Part shown: piece by piece, positions 41,697-48,786 of the stretch
How positions within the stretch are numbered: the stretch's first letter is position 1
Layout of the letters: every line of letters starts with the position of its first letter
Source of the DNA: Achromobacter xylosoxidans
GTDB taxonomy: Bacteria; Pseudomonadota; Gammaproteobacteria; Burkholderiales; Burkholderiaceae_B
Assembly (NCBI RefSeq): GCF_014490035.1
Contig: NZ_CP061008.1
Span: 2,418,001 to 2,482,000, forward strand
Length of the DNA: 64,000 nt
Direction: 5' to 3'
Made by a program: the position numbers and the translations under genes
The notes under the pieces: generated by a model
Seen by the model: only the letters and a program-made list of their open reading frames with translations
The model's database searches: none
Told to the model about the DNA's origin: nothing

Positions 41697-42122
41697 ATGA
41701 CCTATCAACTCCTGAAAATGCTACACGTGGCGGCCGTGGTCGCCTGGCTGGGCGGATCGCTGTTCGTGTCCCTGTTCCTGCTGTCCTCGCAGCCGCAGGA
41801 CAGTGAAGAAGCGCCCAAGGAACGCAAGATGCTGGGCGCCTTGCGCCGCTGGACGCTCTACGTGACCACGCCGGCCATGGTGCTCACGTGGCTGGTCGGC
41901 CTGCACCTGGCCATGACCTTCGGCTGGTTCGCCATGACCTGGATCTGGGTCAAGGTGGGCTTCGCGCTGGCGCTGTCGGCGCTGCTCGGCATCCAGAGCG
42001 CGGCATTGCGGCGCATGGCCAATGGCAGCGCCCAGCGTCCGCCGCTGGTGGATCTGTACGCGCCCTTCACCGTCATCGCGTCCGCGGCCATCGTGACGCT
42101 GGTGGTCGTCAAGCCCTTCTGA
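41697..42122 (+). CDS. CopD/HemJ-like membrane protein
   Basis: A 141-residue protein with four membrane helices. The first carries LKMLHVAAVVAWLGGSLFVS, whose His at about 10 and Trp-x-Gly pattern match the CopD/HemJ (UPF0093) group. RRWTLYVTTPAMVLTW and WVKVGFALALSALLG follow. The family includes copper-related and protoporphyrinogen-oxidase-like proteins; which one this is cannot be decided. Monocistronic by position, 155 bases upstream of metQ. Confidence 0.72.
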   Translation: MTYQLLKMLHVAAVVAWLGGSLFVSLFLLSSQPQDSEEAPKERKMLGALRRWTLYVTTPAMVLTWLVGLHLAMTFGWFAMTWIWVKVGFALALSALLGIQSAALRRMANGSAQRPPLVDLYAPFTVIASAAIVTLVVVKPF

Positions 42123-42277
42123 TCCGCGCGGCGGGGCATGTGCCGGGACCATATGCCCAGCCGCCATAACCAAACGCCCCTGTAATAAGGACTCAACGAA
42201 CTATTCGTTCGCCGGGTCCGTCCCCCTCCCTAGAATCGTTTCTCTCATAACCGCATAGCCTGAGAGGCGATTCCAAC

Positions 42278-43093
42278 ATGACTTCCCGTTTCTTCAAGCG
42301 CCTGCTGGGCGCGGTGCTGGCTTCGGCGGCAATGTTCCATGGCCCGGCTTTTTCGGCCGATCCCAAGCCGCTGAAGGTGGGCGTGCGCGGCGGCGTCGAC
42401 GAGCAGATCTGGGAAGTGGTGGCCCAGGTCGCCAAGAAGAACGGCCTGGCGGTCGAGCCCGTGGTGATCACCGGCACCGCCAGCCCGAACGAGGCGCTCA
42501 ACAACGGCGACCTGAACGCCAATGCCTTCCAGCACATTCCCTTCCTGAACGACCAGATCAAGCAGCGCGGCTACAAGCTCGTGTCCGTGGCCAACACGCT
42601 GATCTCGCCCATCGCGTTCTACTCCAGGAAGTACAAGTCGCTCAATGAGCTGCCCGAAGGCGCCCGCGTCGGCATTCCCAACGACCCCAGCAACCAGACG
42701 CGCGCGCTGGTCATCCTGCGCGACCAGGGCCTGATCACGCTGAAGGACGGGTTCGATCCGGCCACCGGCACGGCGACCTTGGCGGACGTGACCTCCAACC
42801 CCAAGAAGCTCAACTTCGTGGAAAGCGCATCCGTGGTGCTGGCGCGTTCGCTGCCGGACGTGGACACCGCGGCCATCGTCAACAGCTTCGCCTATCAGGC
42901 CGGGCTGATCGCCACGCGCGACGGCATCGCGGTGGAGAAGAAGGAAAACAATCCTTACGTCAACATCATCGCGGTGCGCGAACAGGACAAGAACGCGCCC
43001 TGGGTGCCTGAACTGGTCAAGGCCTATCACTCCGAGGAAGTGCGCCAGTTCATCCTGAGCAAGTACGAAGGCTCGGTGATTCCGGTTTTCTGA
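42278..43093 (+). CDS. metQ: MetQ/NlpA methionine-binding protein
   Basis: A 271-residue NlpA/MetQ-family binding protein: signal peptide residues 1-27 (ending PAFSAD, without a lipobox Cys, so a soluble form), then LKVGVRGGVDEQIWEVV, the ligand-binding ALNNGDLNANAFQHIPFL, YSRKYKSLNELPEGARVGIPNDPSNQTRAL in pieces, and NPYVNIIAVREQD. It is followed by metN and metI, forming a complete D/L-methionine-type importer. No SAM riboswitch was recognised upstream. Confidence 0.9.
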   Translation: MTSRFFKRLLGAVLASAAMFHGPAFSADPKPLKVGVRGGVDEQIWEVVAQVAKKNGLAVEPVVITGTASPNEALNNGDLNANAFQHIPFLNDQIKQRGYKLVSVANTLISPIAFYSRKYKSLNELPEGARVGIPNDPSNQTRALVILRDQGLITLKDGFDPATGTATLADVTSNPKKLNFVESASVVLARSLPDVDTAAIVNSFAYQAGLIATRDGIAVEKKENNPYVNIIAVREQDKNAPWVPELVKAYHSEEVRQFILSKYEGSVIPVF

Positions 43094-43108
43094 GATCGGA
43101 GCCGGGCA

Positions 43109-44215
43109 ATGATGCAACACGAATTCTCCATGGCCACGCTGACCGATGCCGCGCCGCGAACCCAGGCCGCAGATGCGCACATCGTGTTCGAAGGGCTGCA
43201 GAAGCGCTACGAGGGGGCGCAGGGGCCGGTGGCCGCGCTGTCCGACGTGTCGTTCGCCATCGCCCGCGGCGAGGTCTACGGCATCATCGGCCGCAGCGGC
43301 GCGGGCAAGTCCACGCTGCTGCGTTCCATCAACATGCTGGAGCGGCCCAGCGCCGGCCGCGTGCTGGTGGACGGCGTGGACGCGGGCGGCCTGGACGAAA
43401 ACGCGCTGGTGGGCCTGCGCCGCCGCATCGGCATGATCTTCCAGCACTTCAATCTGCTGTCGGCCAAGACGGTGGCCGAGAACGTGGCCTTGCCCTTGCG
43501 CGTGGCGGGCGTCAAGCCCGCCGCGGCGCGGGCGCGGGTAGAGGAACTGCTGGAGCTGGTGGGGCTGCGCGACAAGGCCGACGTTTATCCGGCAAAACTG
43601 TCCGGCGGCCAAAAGCAGCGGGTGGGGATCGCCCGCGCGCTGGTGCATGAACCGGAGATCCTGCTGTGCGACGAAGCCACGTCGGCGCTGGACCCGGAAA
43701 CCACGCAGTCGATCCTGGCCTTGTTGCTGGACATCAACCGCAAGCTGGGCCTGACGGTGGTGTTGATCACGCACGACATGGCGGTGATCCGCGAGGTCTG
43801 CCACAGGGTGCTGGTGCTGGACGGCGGCCGCAAGGTCGAGGAAGGCGAGGTCTGGCGCGTGTTCGGCAATCCCCAGGCCGACGCCACGCGCGCCTTGCTG
43901 CGGCCCTTGCAGCACGACTTGCCGCCCGATCTCGCCAGCAGGCTGGTGCCCGACCTGCAGGGCCGCGCGGGCGTAGCCGTGCTGCGGCTGCGCTTTACGG
44001 GGCAGGGGCGTCCGGACGGCGTGTCCTTGCAGGCGCTGGCCGCGCTCGGCCCCGGCGCGACGCTGCTGCACGGCGGACTGGATCGCCTGCGCGGCCATGC
44101 GCAGGGCAGCCTGCTGGTGTCCGTGCCCGCGGGCGCATTACAGGAAGAGGCCGCGCGCGCCGCGCTGGTGGCCGATCAAATCAAGGTGCTGGGTTATGTC
44201 GCTGCCAATGCTTGA
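43109..44215 (+). CDS. metN: MetN methionine ABC transporter ATPase
   Basis: A 368-residue ATPase. Walker [10 protein letters not shown] at about residues 70-78, Q-loop [13 protein letters not shown], signature [15 protein letters not shown], Walker [17 protein letters not shown]-loop LITHDMAVI. The C-terminal about 100 residues form the NIL regulatory domain, which gives methionine feedback in this family ([20 protein letters not shown] is part of it). GGAG precedes ATG 43109 by seven bases. It overlaps metI by 20 bases. Confidence 0.95.
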   Translation: MMQHEFSMATLTDAAPRTQAADAHIVFEGLQKRYEGAQGPVAALSDVSFAIARGEVYGIIGRSGAGKSTLLRSINMLERPSAGRVLVDGVDAGGLDENALVGLRRRIGMIFQHFNLLSAKTVAENVALPLRVAGVKPAAARARVEELLELVGLRDKADVYPAKLSGGQKQRVGIARALVHEPEILLCDEATSALDPETTQSILALLLDINRKLGLTVVLITHDMAVIREVCHRVLVLDGGRKVEEGEVWRVFGNPQADATRALLRPLQHDLPPDLASRLVPDLQGRAGVAVLRLRFTGQGRPDGVSLQALAALGPGATLLHGGLDRLRGHAQGSLLVSVPAGALQEEAARAALVADQIKVLGYVAANA

Positions 44216-44852
44216 TAAATACCTGCAGGCTTTCCTGCAGACCCTGGCGATGGTGAGCGTGTCCGCCGTCATCGCCATCGTTCTCGGCCTGGCGCTGGCC
44301 GTGGTGCTGACCGTCACCGCGCCGGGCAATCTGTATCCCCGGCCGCGCTTCAACAAGGTCCTGTCGGTGACGGTCAATACCTTCCGCGCCATCCCCTTCA
44401 TCATCCTGCTGGTGGCGATGCTGCCGTTCACGCGCTTTCTGGTGGGCACCACACTGGGCACCTGGGCCGCCATCGTGCCGCTATCGGCCAATCTGGTGCC
44501 GTTCTTCGCGCGCATCGCCCAGGTCAGCCTGAACGACGTGGATCACGGGCTGGTGGAGGCGGCCAGGGCCATGGGTTGCCGCCGTTGGCACATCGTGCGC
44601 CACGTGCTGTTGCCGGAAGCCTTGCCGGGCATCATCGGCGGCATGACCGTCAGCGTCATCGCGATGATCAACGCTTCGGCCATGGCGGGCGCCGTAGGCG
44701 CGGGCGGCCTGGGCGATCTGGCCATCCGCTACGGCTACGAACGCTACGAGACCCGCGTGATGTTCGAGGTGATCGTGATCCTGATCGCGCTGGTCTCCAT
44801 TGTGCAATTCACCGGCGAATGGCTGTCGCGCCGCGCCGACCACAAACGCTGA
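44196..44852 (+). CDS. metI: MetI methionine ABC transporter permease
   Basis: A 218-residue permease with five membrane helices. The cytoplasmic coupling motif [25 protein letters not shown] is visible in part at about residues 112-136 ([11 protein letters not shown]), followed by [25 protein letters not shown] in the family position. ATG 44196 overlaps the end of metN; ATG 44208 is the alternative, and would begin MLDKYLQ. It ends before a GC-rich hairpin that separates it from the Cys/Met-metabolism gene. Confidence 0.93.
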   Translation: MSLPMLDKYLQAFLQTLAMVSVSAVIAIVLGLALAVVLTVTAPGNLYPRPRFNKVLSVTVNTFRAIPFIILLVAMLPFTRFLVGTTLGTWAAIVPLSANLVPFFARIAQVSLNDVDHGLVEAARAMGCRRWHIVRHVLLPEALPGIIGGMTVSVIAMINASAMAGAVGAGGLGDLAIRYGYERYETRVMFEVIVILIALVSIVQFTGEWLSRRADHKR

Positions 44853-44868
44853 CTCCACGCCGGGGCTG

Positions 44869-44889
44869 CGCGCCCCGGCCTTACCCGAA
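44869..44889 (+). terminator. Hairpin between metI and the Cys/Met lyase gene
   Basis: GCCGGGG (44869-44875), loop CTGCGCG, CCCCGGC (44883-44889), followed by CTTACCC. It lacks a good U-tract, so it may be a weak terminator or an RNA-stabilising stem that sets expression of the downstream gene below that of metQNI. Confidence 0.4.
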
Positions 44890-44906
44890 AACACAGGAAC
44901 GCTGAA

Positions 44907-46097
44907 ATGTCCGACTCCTCGCAACACGGTTTTGCCACGCGCGCCATCCACCTGGGCTATGACCCGCTGGACGAGCAGGGCGCCCTGGCTCCGCCGCTCT
45001 ATCTGACCTCCACCTACACCCAGGACAGCATCGAATCCTTCGACCAGATCCGCCTGGGCGAAAAGCAGGGTTACGTCTACGGCCGCACGCGCAATCCGAC
45101 GCAGGCGCTGCTGGAAGAGCGCCTGGCCTCGCTGGAAGGCGCCGAGGCCGGCGTGGTGACCGCCTCCGGCATGGCGGCGATTTCGGCGACCCTGTTCTCG
45201 CTGCTGCAGAGCGGCGATGAAATCGTCGTGGACCAGATCGTGTATGGCACCGCCTTCACCCTGTTCACGCAAGGCCTGGCGCGCTTTGGCGTGCGCGCGG
45301 TGTTTGCCGATTTCACCCGCCCCGAGACCGTGGCGGCGGCCATCGGCCCCAAGACGCGCGCGGTCTACTTCGAGACGCCGGCCAATCCCAACCTGCGCCT
45401 GGTGGATATCGCGGCGGTGTCCGCCATTGCCCGCGGCAAGGGTCTGCTGACCATCGTCGACAACACTTTCGCAACGCCGGTGCTGCAGCGTCCGCTGGAG
45501 CATGGCGCCGACGTCGTGCTGCATTCGGCCACCAAGTACCTGGGCGGCCACGGCGACCTGCTGGCGGGGGCGGTGCTGGGGCGCAAGGAACACATCGATG
45601 CGATCCGGCTGCAAGGGCTGCGCTACTTCACCGGCGCGACCTTGTCGCCCTTCACCGCCTTCCTGGTGCTGCGCGGCATCAAGACGCTGGAGCTGCGCGT
45701 GGCGCGCCACAGTGAATCCGCGCTGAAGGTGGCCAAGCTGCTGCGCGAGCATCCCGCGGTGGCAGACGTGTTCTATCCGGGCCTGGCGGATACGGCGGGC
45801 GCGGAGATCGCGCGCCGCCAGCAATCGGCCGGCGGCGGCCTGGTCGCGTTCGAACTCAAGGGTGGACTGGCGGCGGGGCGCCGCCTGCTCAACAGCCTGA
45901 AGCTGGCGCGCATCGCGGTCAGCCTGGGCGATCCGGAAACCCTGATCCAGCATCCCGCGTCCATGACGCATGCCAGCTACTCTGCCGAGGACCGCGAGCG
46001 CTATGGACTGTCCGAGGGCTTGCTGCGGCTGTCGGTGGGCCTGGAGACGCCCGAGGACATCCTGGCCGACCTCAAGCAGGGCCTGGATCGGGCGTAG
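44907..46097 (+). CDS. PLP-dependent Cys/Met metabolism enzyme (gamma-lyase type)
   Basis: A 396-residue PLP enzyme of the cystathionine/methionine gamma-lyase family. PLP-Lys210 is in [12 protein letters not shown], Asp185 in VDNTFATP, and phosphate-binding Tyr57/Arg59-60 in [10 protein letters not shown]. The position of methionine gamma-lyase Cys116 (YGCT in Pseudomonas) reads YGTA here, so strict MGL activity is uncertain; cystathionine or homocysteine lyase are alternatives. Its location 54 bases after metI suggests it degrades imported methionine or a related thio-amino acid. The 3' end overlaps the convergent gene by 26 bases. Confidence 0.9.
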   Translation: MSDSSQHGFATRAIHLGYDPLDEQGALAPPLYLTSTYTQDSIESFDQIRLGEKQGYVYGRTRNPTQALLEERLASLEGAEAGVVTASGMAAISATLFSLLQSGDEIVVDQIVYGTAFTLFTQGLARFGVRAVFADFTRPETVAAAIGPKTRAVYFETPANPNLRLVDIAAVSAIARGKGLLTIVDNTFATPVLQRPLEHGADVVLHSATKYLGGHGDLLAGAVLGRKEHIDAIRLQGLRYFTGATLSPFTAFLVLRGIKTLELRVARHSESALKVAKLLREHPAVADVFYPGLADTAGAEIARRQQSAGGGLVAFELKGGLAAGRRLLNSLKLARIAVSLGDPETLIQHPASMTHASYSAEDRERYGLSEGLLRLSVGLETPEDILADLKQGLDRA

Positions 46098-46533
46098 TGG
46101 CCACGCGCCGCCACGCCACCCATTCCCCATGGTCCTCGAAGTTGCGCGGCCCGCGCGCGGCCGCGGCCAGCCCCGCGCGCAGCGCGCCCATGTCCAGGCC
46201 CGGCATGTTCCGCAGCAGGGCGGCAGGCAGTCGTTCGGCGTCGAGCGTGGCCTCGTCGAATTCCATGGCCATCAGCCCGCCGCCGTCGCTGGGTACGCGC
46301 AGGAACCACAGGCCTTCCATGTAGTCGCCCGACCAGGGATCGGGAAAGACGGCCTGCGTGTAGCGGAAGCCGAATTCATGGATGTCGCTCCAGGGCCAGA
46401 ATTCCTGCTGGCCCAGGGCGCGCGCCAGTTCGCTGCTGCGCGTGAAACCGGCTTCATCGAAGCTCACGGTTTCGCGCAGGGGATCTTCGGGCGGCGTCGG
46501 GCCGGCTAGCAGCCGTTTGATGAATGACCACAT
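46072..46533 (-). CDS. Conserved hypothetical protein
   Basis: A 153-residue soluble protein that I do not recognise. It starts MWSFIKRLLAGPTPPEDPLRETVSFDEAGF (quoted to show position only in part): an amphipathic start, then a Trp/Phe-rich core FWPWSDIHEFGFRYTQAVFPDP, LWFLRVPSDGGGLMAMEFDE, and a C-terminal NFEDHGEWVAWRRV. This looks like a small beta-sheet protein. Its 3' end overlaps the end of the lyase gene. The start at 46533 is preferred to an upstream frame; no signal peptide. Confidence 0.65.
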   Translation of the reverse strand: MWSFIKRLLAGPTPPEDPLRETVSFDEAGFTRSSELARALGQQEFWPWSDIHEFGFRYTQAVFPDPWSGDYMEGLWFLRVPSDGGGLMAMEFDEATLDAERLPAALLRNMPGLDMGALRAGLAAAARGPRNFEDHGEWVAWRRVATTPDPGPA

Positions 46534-46720
46534 GGCGCAGGGGCGGGTGTAGGGAGGCCAGTGTAGCGGCCTTCGTTGCTGCAAAAATGTTACAACGTTT
46601 GATCAAAGTCAAATCCGCGGGGCAGGGCTCGGAGTAGCGTTTGCGCTTTTCCCGACTGAGGCCGCAGGCGCAAGCCTGGCCGGCGCGGACAGGACGATCA
46701 GCGCAGCGAGGACAGGATCG

Positions 46721-47989
46721 ATGACAGACAAGACCCCCCCAGCCACCGAACAAGCCGTAGCCGACACGCCGCGCAAGCGCGCGGCCAAGCGGACCGCCAG
46801 CGCCTCCAAGAGGCCGGCGGTCAAGACGGTCGTCACGCCGGTAACCACCAGCCGCAGGCCGCGCGCGGCCAAGGCGCCTGCCGCGGTGGATCCCGCGGCG
46901 GGCGCTCCCGCGGCGGGCGATCTCGCGGCGGGAGCGCCCGCGCCGGTTGACCCCGTATCGGCCGCCGCCGCTGCCGAGCCGGCCCTCGATGTGCGCAAGC
47001 GAGTCGTCGCCCGCCAGGACGCCGCGCGTCAGGAAACCGTCGCCGTGCTGGCCGACATCGCGCGCCGCTACAACGTCAGCGCGCCGGCCCAGGCGCGCGA
47101 GGCGCTGCGCTCGGTCATCGAGGAACTGTCGCCGGACGATGCGCAGGCCGTGCACCGCGCGTTGCTGGAAGCCAATTCGGCGGCGCCGCGCACGCGCCGC
47201 AATCCCGACGATGAGCTGGCCGCGGACTGGCGCGAAGGCATCTATCCCTATCGCCACCGCATGCTGCGCCGTAACTACGAAAAGCAGAAGTACAGCCTGC
47301 AGGTCGAACTGCTGAAGCTGCAGGCCTGGGTCAAGGCCACCGGCCAGCGCGTCGTGATCCTGTTCGAAGGCCGCGACGCCGCCGGCAAGGGCGGCACCAT
47401 CAAGCGCATGATGGAACACCTGAACCCGCGCGGCGCGCGCGTGGTCGCGCTGGAAAAGCCTTCCGACACGGAAAAGGGCCAGTGGTACTTCCAGCGCTAC
47501 GTGCAGCATTTGCCGACCGCGGGCGAGATCGTCATGTTCGACCGCTCCTGGTATAACCGCGCCGGCGTCGAGCGCGTGATGGGCTTTTGCACCCAGAACG
47601 AATACCTGGACTTCCTGCGCCAGGTGCCGGATTTCGAGCGCCACCTGGTCAGCAGCGGCATCCACCTGATCAAGTTCTGGTTCTCGGTCAGCCAGGAAGA
47701 ACAGCGCCGCCGCTTCCTGCAGCGCAAGGTGCATCCGCTCAAGCAGTGGAAGCTCAGCCCGGTGGACCTGGCCTCGCTGGACAAGTGGGACGACTACACC
47801 CGCGCCAAGGAAGCCATGTTCGCGCATACCGACACGGCCGACGCGCCCTGGGTGGTGGTCAAGTCCGACTGCAAGAAGCGCGCGCGGATCAATGCGATGC
47901 GCTACGTGCTCAGCCGCCTGCCATACGAAGGCAAGAGCAGCGATCCCATGATGGCGCTGGATTCGCTGATCGTGGGCCGCGCGCTGTAG
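46721..47989 (+). CDS. ppk2: Polyphosphate kinase 2 with long basic/Ala-Pro N-terminal tail
   Basis: A 422-residue PPK2. The kinase core begins near residue 165; Walker A GRDAAGKGG is at 217-225, and EIVMFDRSWYNRAGVERVMG and FSVSQEEQRRRFLQRK follow. Residues 15-50 are Lys/Arg/Ala/Ser-rich (KRAAKRTASASKRPAVKT), and 50-86 contain near-repeats of AAGAPA and VDP. So about 90 disordered residues, then a helical segment (90-155), precede the kinase. The tail is histone H1-like and could bind DNA or polyphosphate. It is a paralogue of the gene at 20275. Confidence 0.93.
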   Translation: MTDKTPPATEQAVADTPRKRAAKRTASASKRPAVKTVVTPVTTSRRPRAAKAPAAVDPAAGAPAAGDLAAGAPAPVDPVSAAAAAEPALDVRKRVVARQDAARQETVAVLADIARRYNVSAPAQAREALRSVIEELSPDDAQAVHRALLEANSAAPRTRRNPDDELAADWREGIYPYRHRMLRRNYEKQKYSLQVELLKLQAWVKATGQRVVILFEGRDAAGKGGTIKRMMEHLNPRGARVVALEKPSDTEKGQWYFQRYVQHLPTAGEIVMFDRSWYNRAGVERVMGFCTQNEYLDFLRQVPDFERHLVSSGIHLIKFWFSVSQEEQRRRFLQRKVHPLKQWKLSPVDLASLDKWDDYTRAKEAMFAHTDTADAPWVVVKSDCKKRARINAMRYVLSRLPYEGKSSDPMMALDSLIVGRAL

Positions 47990-47993
47990 CGGT

Positions 47994-48347
47994 TCAGGCG
48001 CCCAGCGCCTGCAGGTTCAGGGTGTGGCTGCGGCCGATCCACACGGCGCAGTCGCGGTGGTCGCGCAGGGAGTCGCCGGTGTTGGGATGCATGAAGACAT
48101 CCAGCGCTCCGTGGTGCAGCGTCAGCCAGGTGGCGATCTCCGCGAAGCGCTCGGGCGTGAAGGCAATCTGGTAGCTCCACTGGGGATGCGGGCCGACGGG
48201 GCGCTCATGGAAGCGCCCCAGCTCCATCTGGCCGGCAAAGCGCGCGGCGATCCGTTCGCGCAGGGCGTGCGCGGCGTCGCGGCTGGCGGCGTCGAAATAC
48301 ACATGGGCGTGCCAACTGGCGACGGCGCTGGTTTGGGATTCGGTCAT
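47994..48347 (-). CDS. DOPA 4,5-dioxygenase-family protein
   Basis: A 117-residue protein of the DOPA/extradiol 4,5-dioxygenase family: WHAHVYFDAASRDAA at the start, FHERPVGPHPQWSYQIAF in the middle, LHHGALDVFMHPNTGDSLRDH and WIGRSHTLN at the end. The His pairs are the presumed metal ligands. Bacterial members are mostly uncharacterised. It lies 19 bases after the YciH gene, so a shared transcript is likely. It converges on ppk2 with a four-base gap. Confidence 0.87.
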   Translation of the reverse strand: MTESQTSAVASWHAHVYFDAASRDAAHALRERIAARFAGQMELGRFHERPVGPHPQWSYQIAFTPERFAEIATWLTLHHGALDVFMHPNTGDSLRDHRDCAVWIGRSHTLNLQALGA

Positions 48348-48366
48348 TGCTGTTGCTCCGTCGGTG

Positions 48367-48729
48367 TCAGCCGCCCGCGCGCTTGGCGCGGATGCCTTGT
48401 TTTTGCAGGGTTTCCATGACGCGTTCGCAGTGGTCGCCCTGGATCTCGATCACGCCGTCCTTTACCGTTCCGCCGGAGCCGCAGGCGTTGCGCAGCTGCT
48501 TGCCCAGCGCGTTCAGCGCCGCGCCGTCCAGCGCCACGCCCTTGACCACGGTGACGCTCTTGCCGCCACGGCCCTTGGTTTCGCGCGACACGCGGGCCAC
48601 GCCGTCGCCGGCGGGGGCCGCACGGGCGGTCTGCTTGCACAGGCACTGCGCCAGCGGCTTGCGGCATTCGGGGCACATGCGGCCGCCGTCGGTGGAGTAG
48701 ACCAGGCCGCCTGTAGAACTGCTTTTCAT
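48367..48729 (-). CDS. yciH: SUI1/eIF1-like translation factor YciH
   Basis: A 120-residue homologue of eIF1. The N-terminal segment has a possible zinc-ribbon CPECRKPLAQCLC (residues 19-31). The SUI1 domain spans about 45-118 (VSRETKGRGGKSVTVVKGV, LRNACGSGGTVKDGVIEIQGDH in pieces, VMETLQKQGIRAKRAG). The start at 48729 (MKSSSTGG) is preferred to 48744. In E. coli YciH influences start-site fidelity; the exact role is unsettled. Confidence 0.92.
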   Translation of the reverse strand: MKSSSTGGLVYSTDGGRMCPECRKPLAQCLCKQTARAAPAGDGVARVSRETKGRGGKSVTVVKGVALDGAALNALGKQLRNACGSGGTVKDGVIEIQGDHCERVMETLQKQGIRAKRAGG

Positions 48730-48786
48730 GATGGACACGCGCAAAAGTCCCTATCTTAATCGCCGGCAGGCCAGCCAGTCCCGGCC

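Noticed and set aside
42123..42277. SAM or other methionine riboswitch before metQ
   Set aside because: I looked for the conserved SAM-I, SAM-II and SAM/SAH segments and saw none; the leader contains only a GAGAGG ribosome site.
42245..44098. A 617-codon minus-strand frame
   Set aside because: Antisense to metQ and metN, which are clearly real; the product is His/Gln/Arg-rich with no domain.
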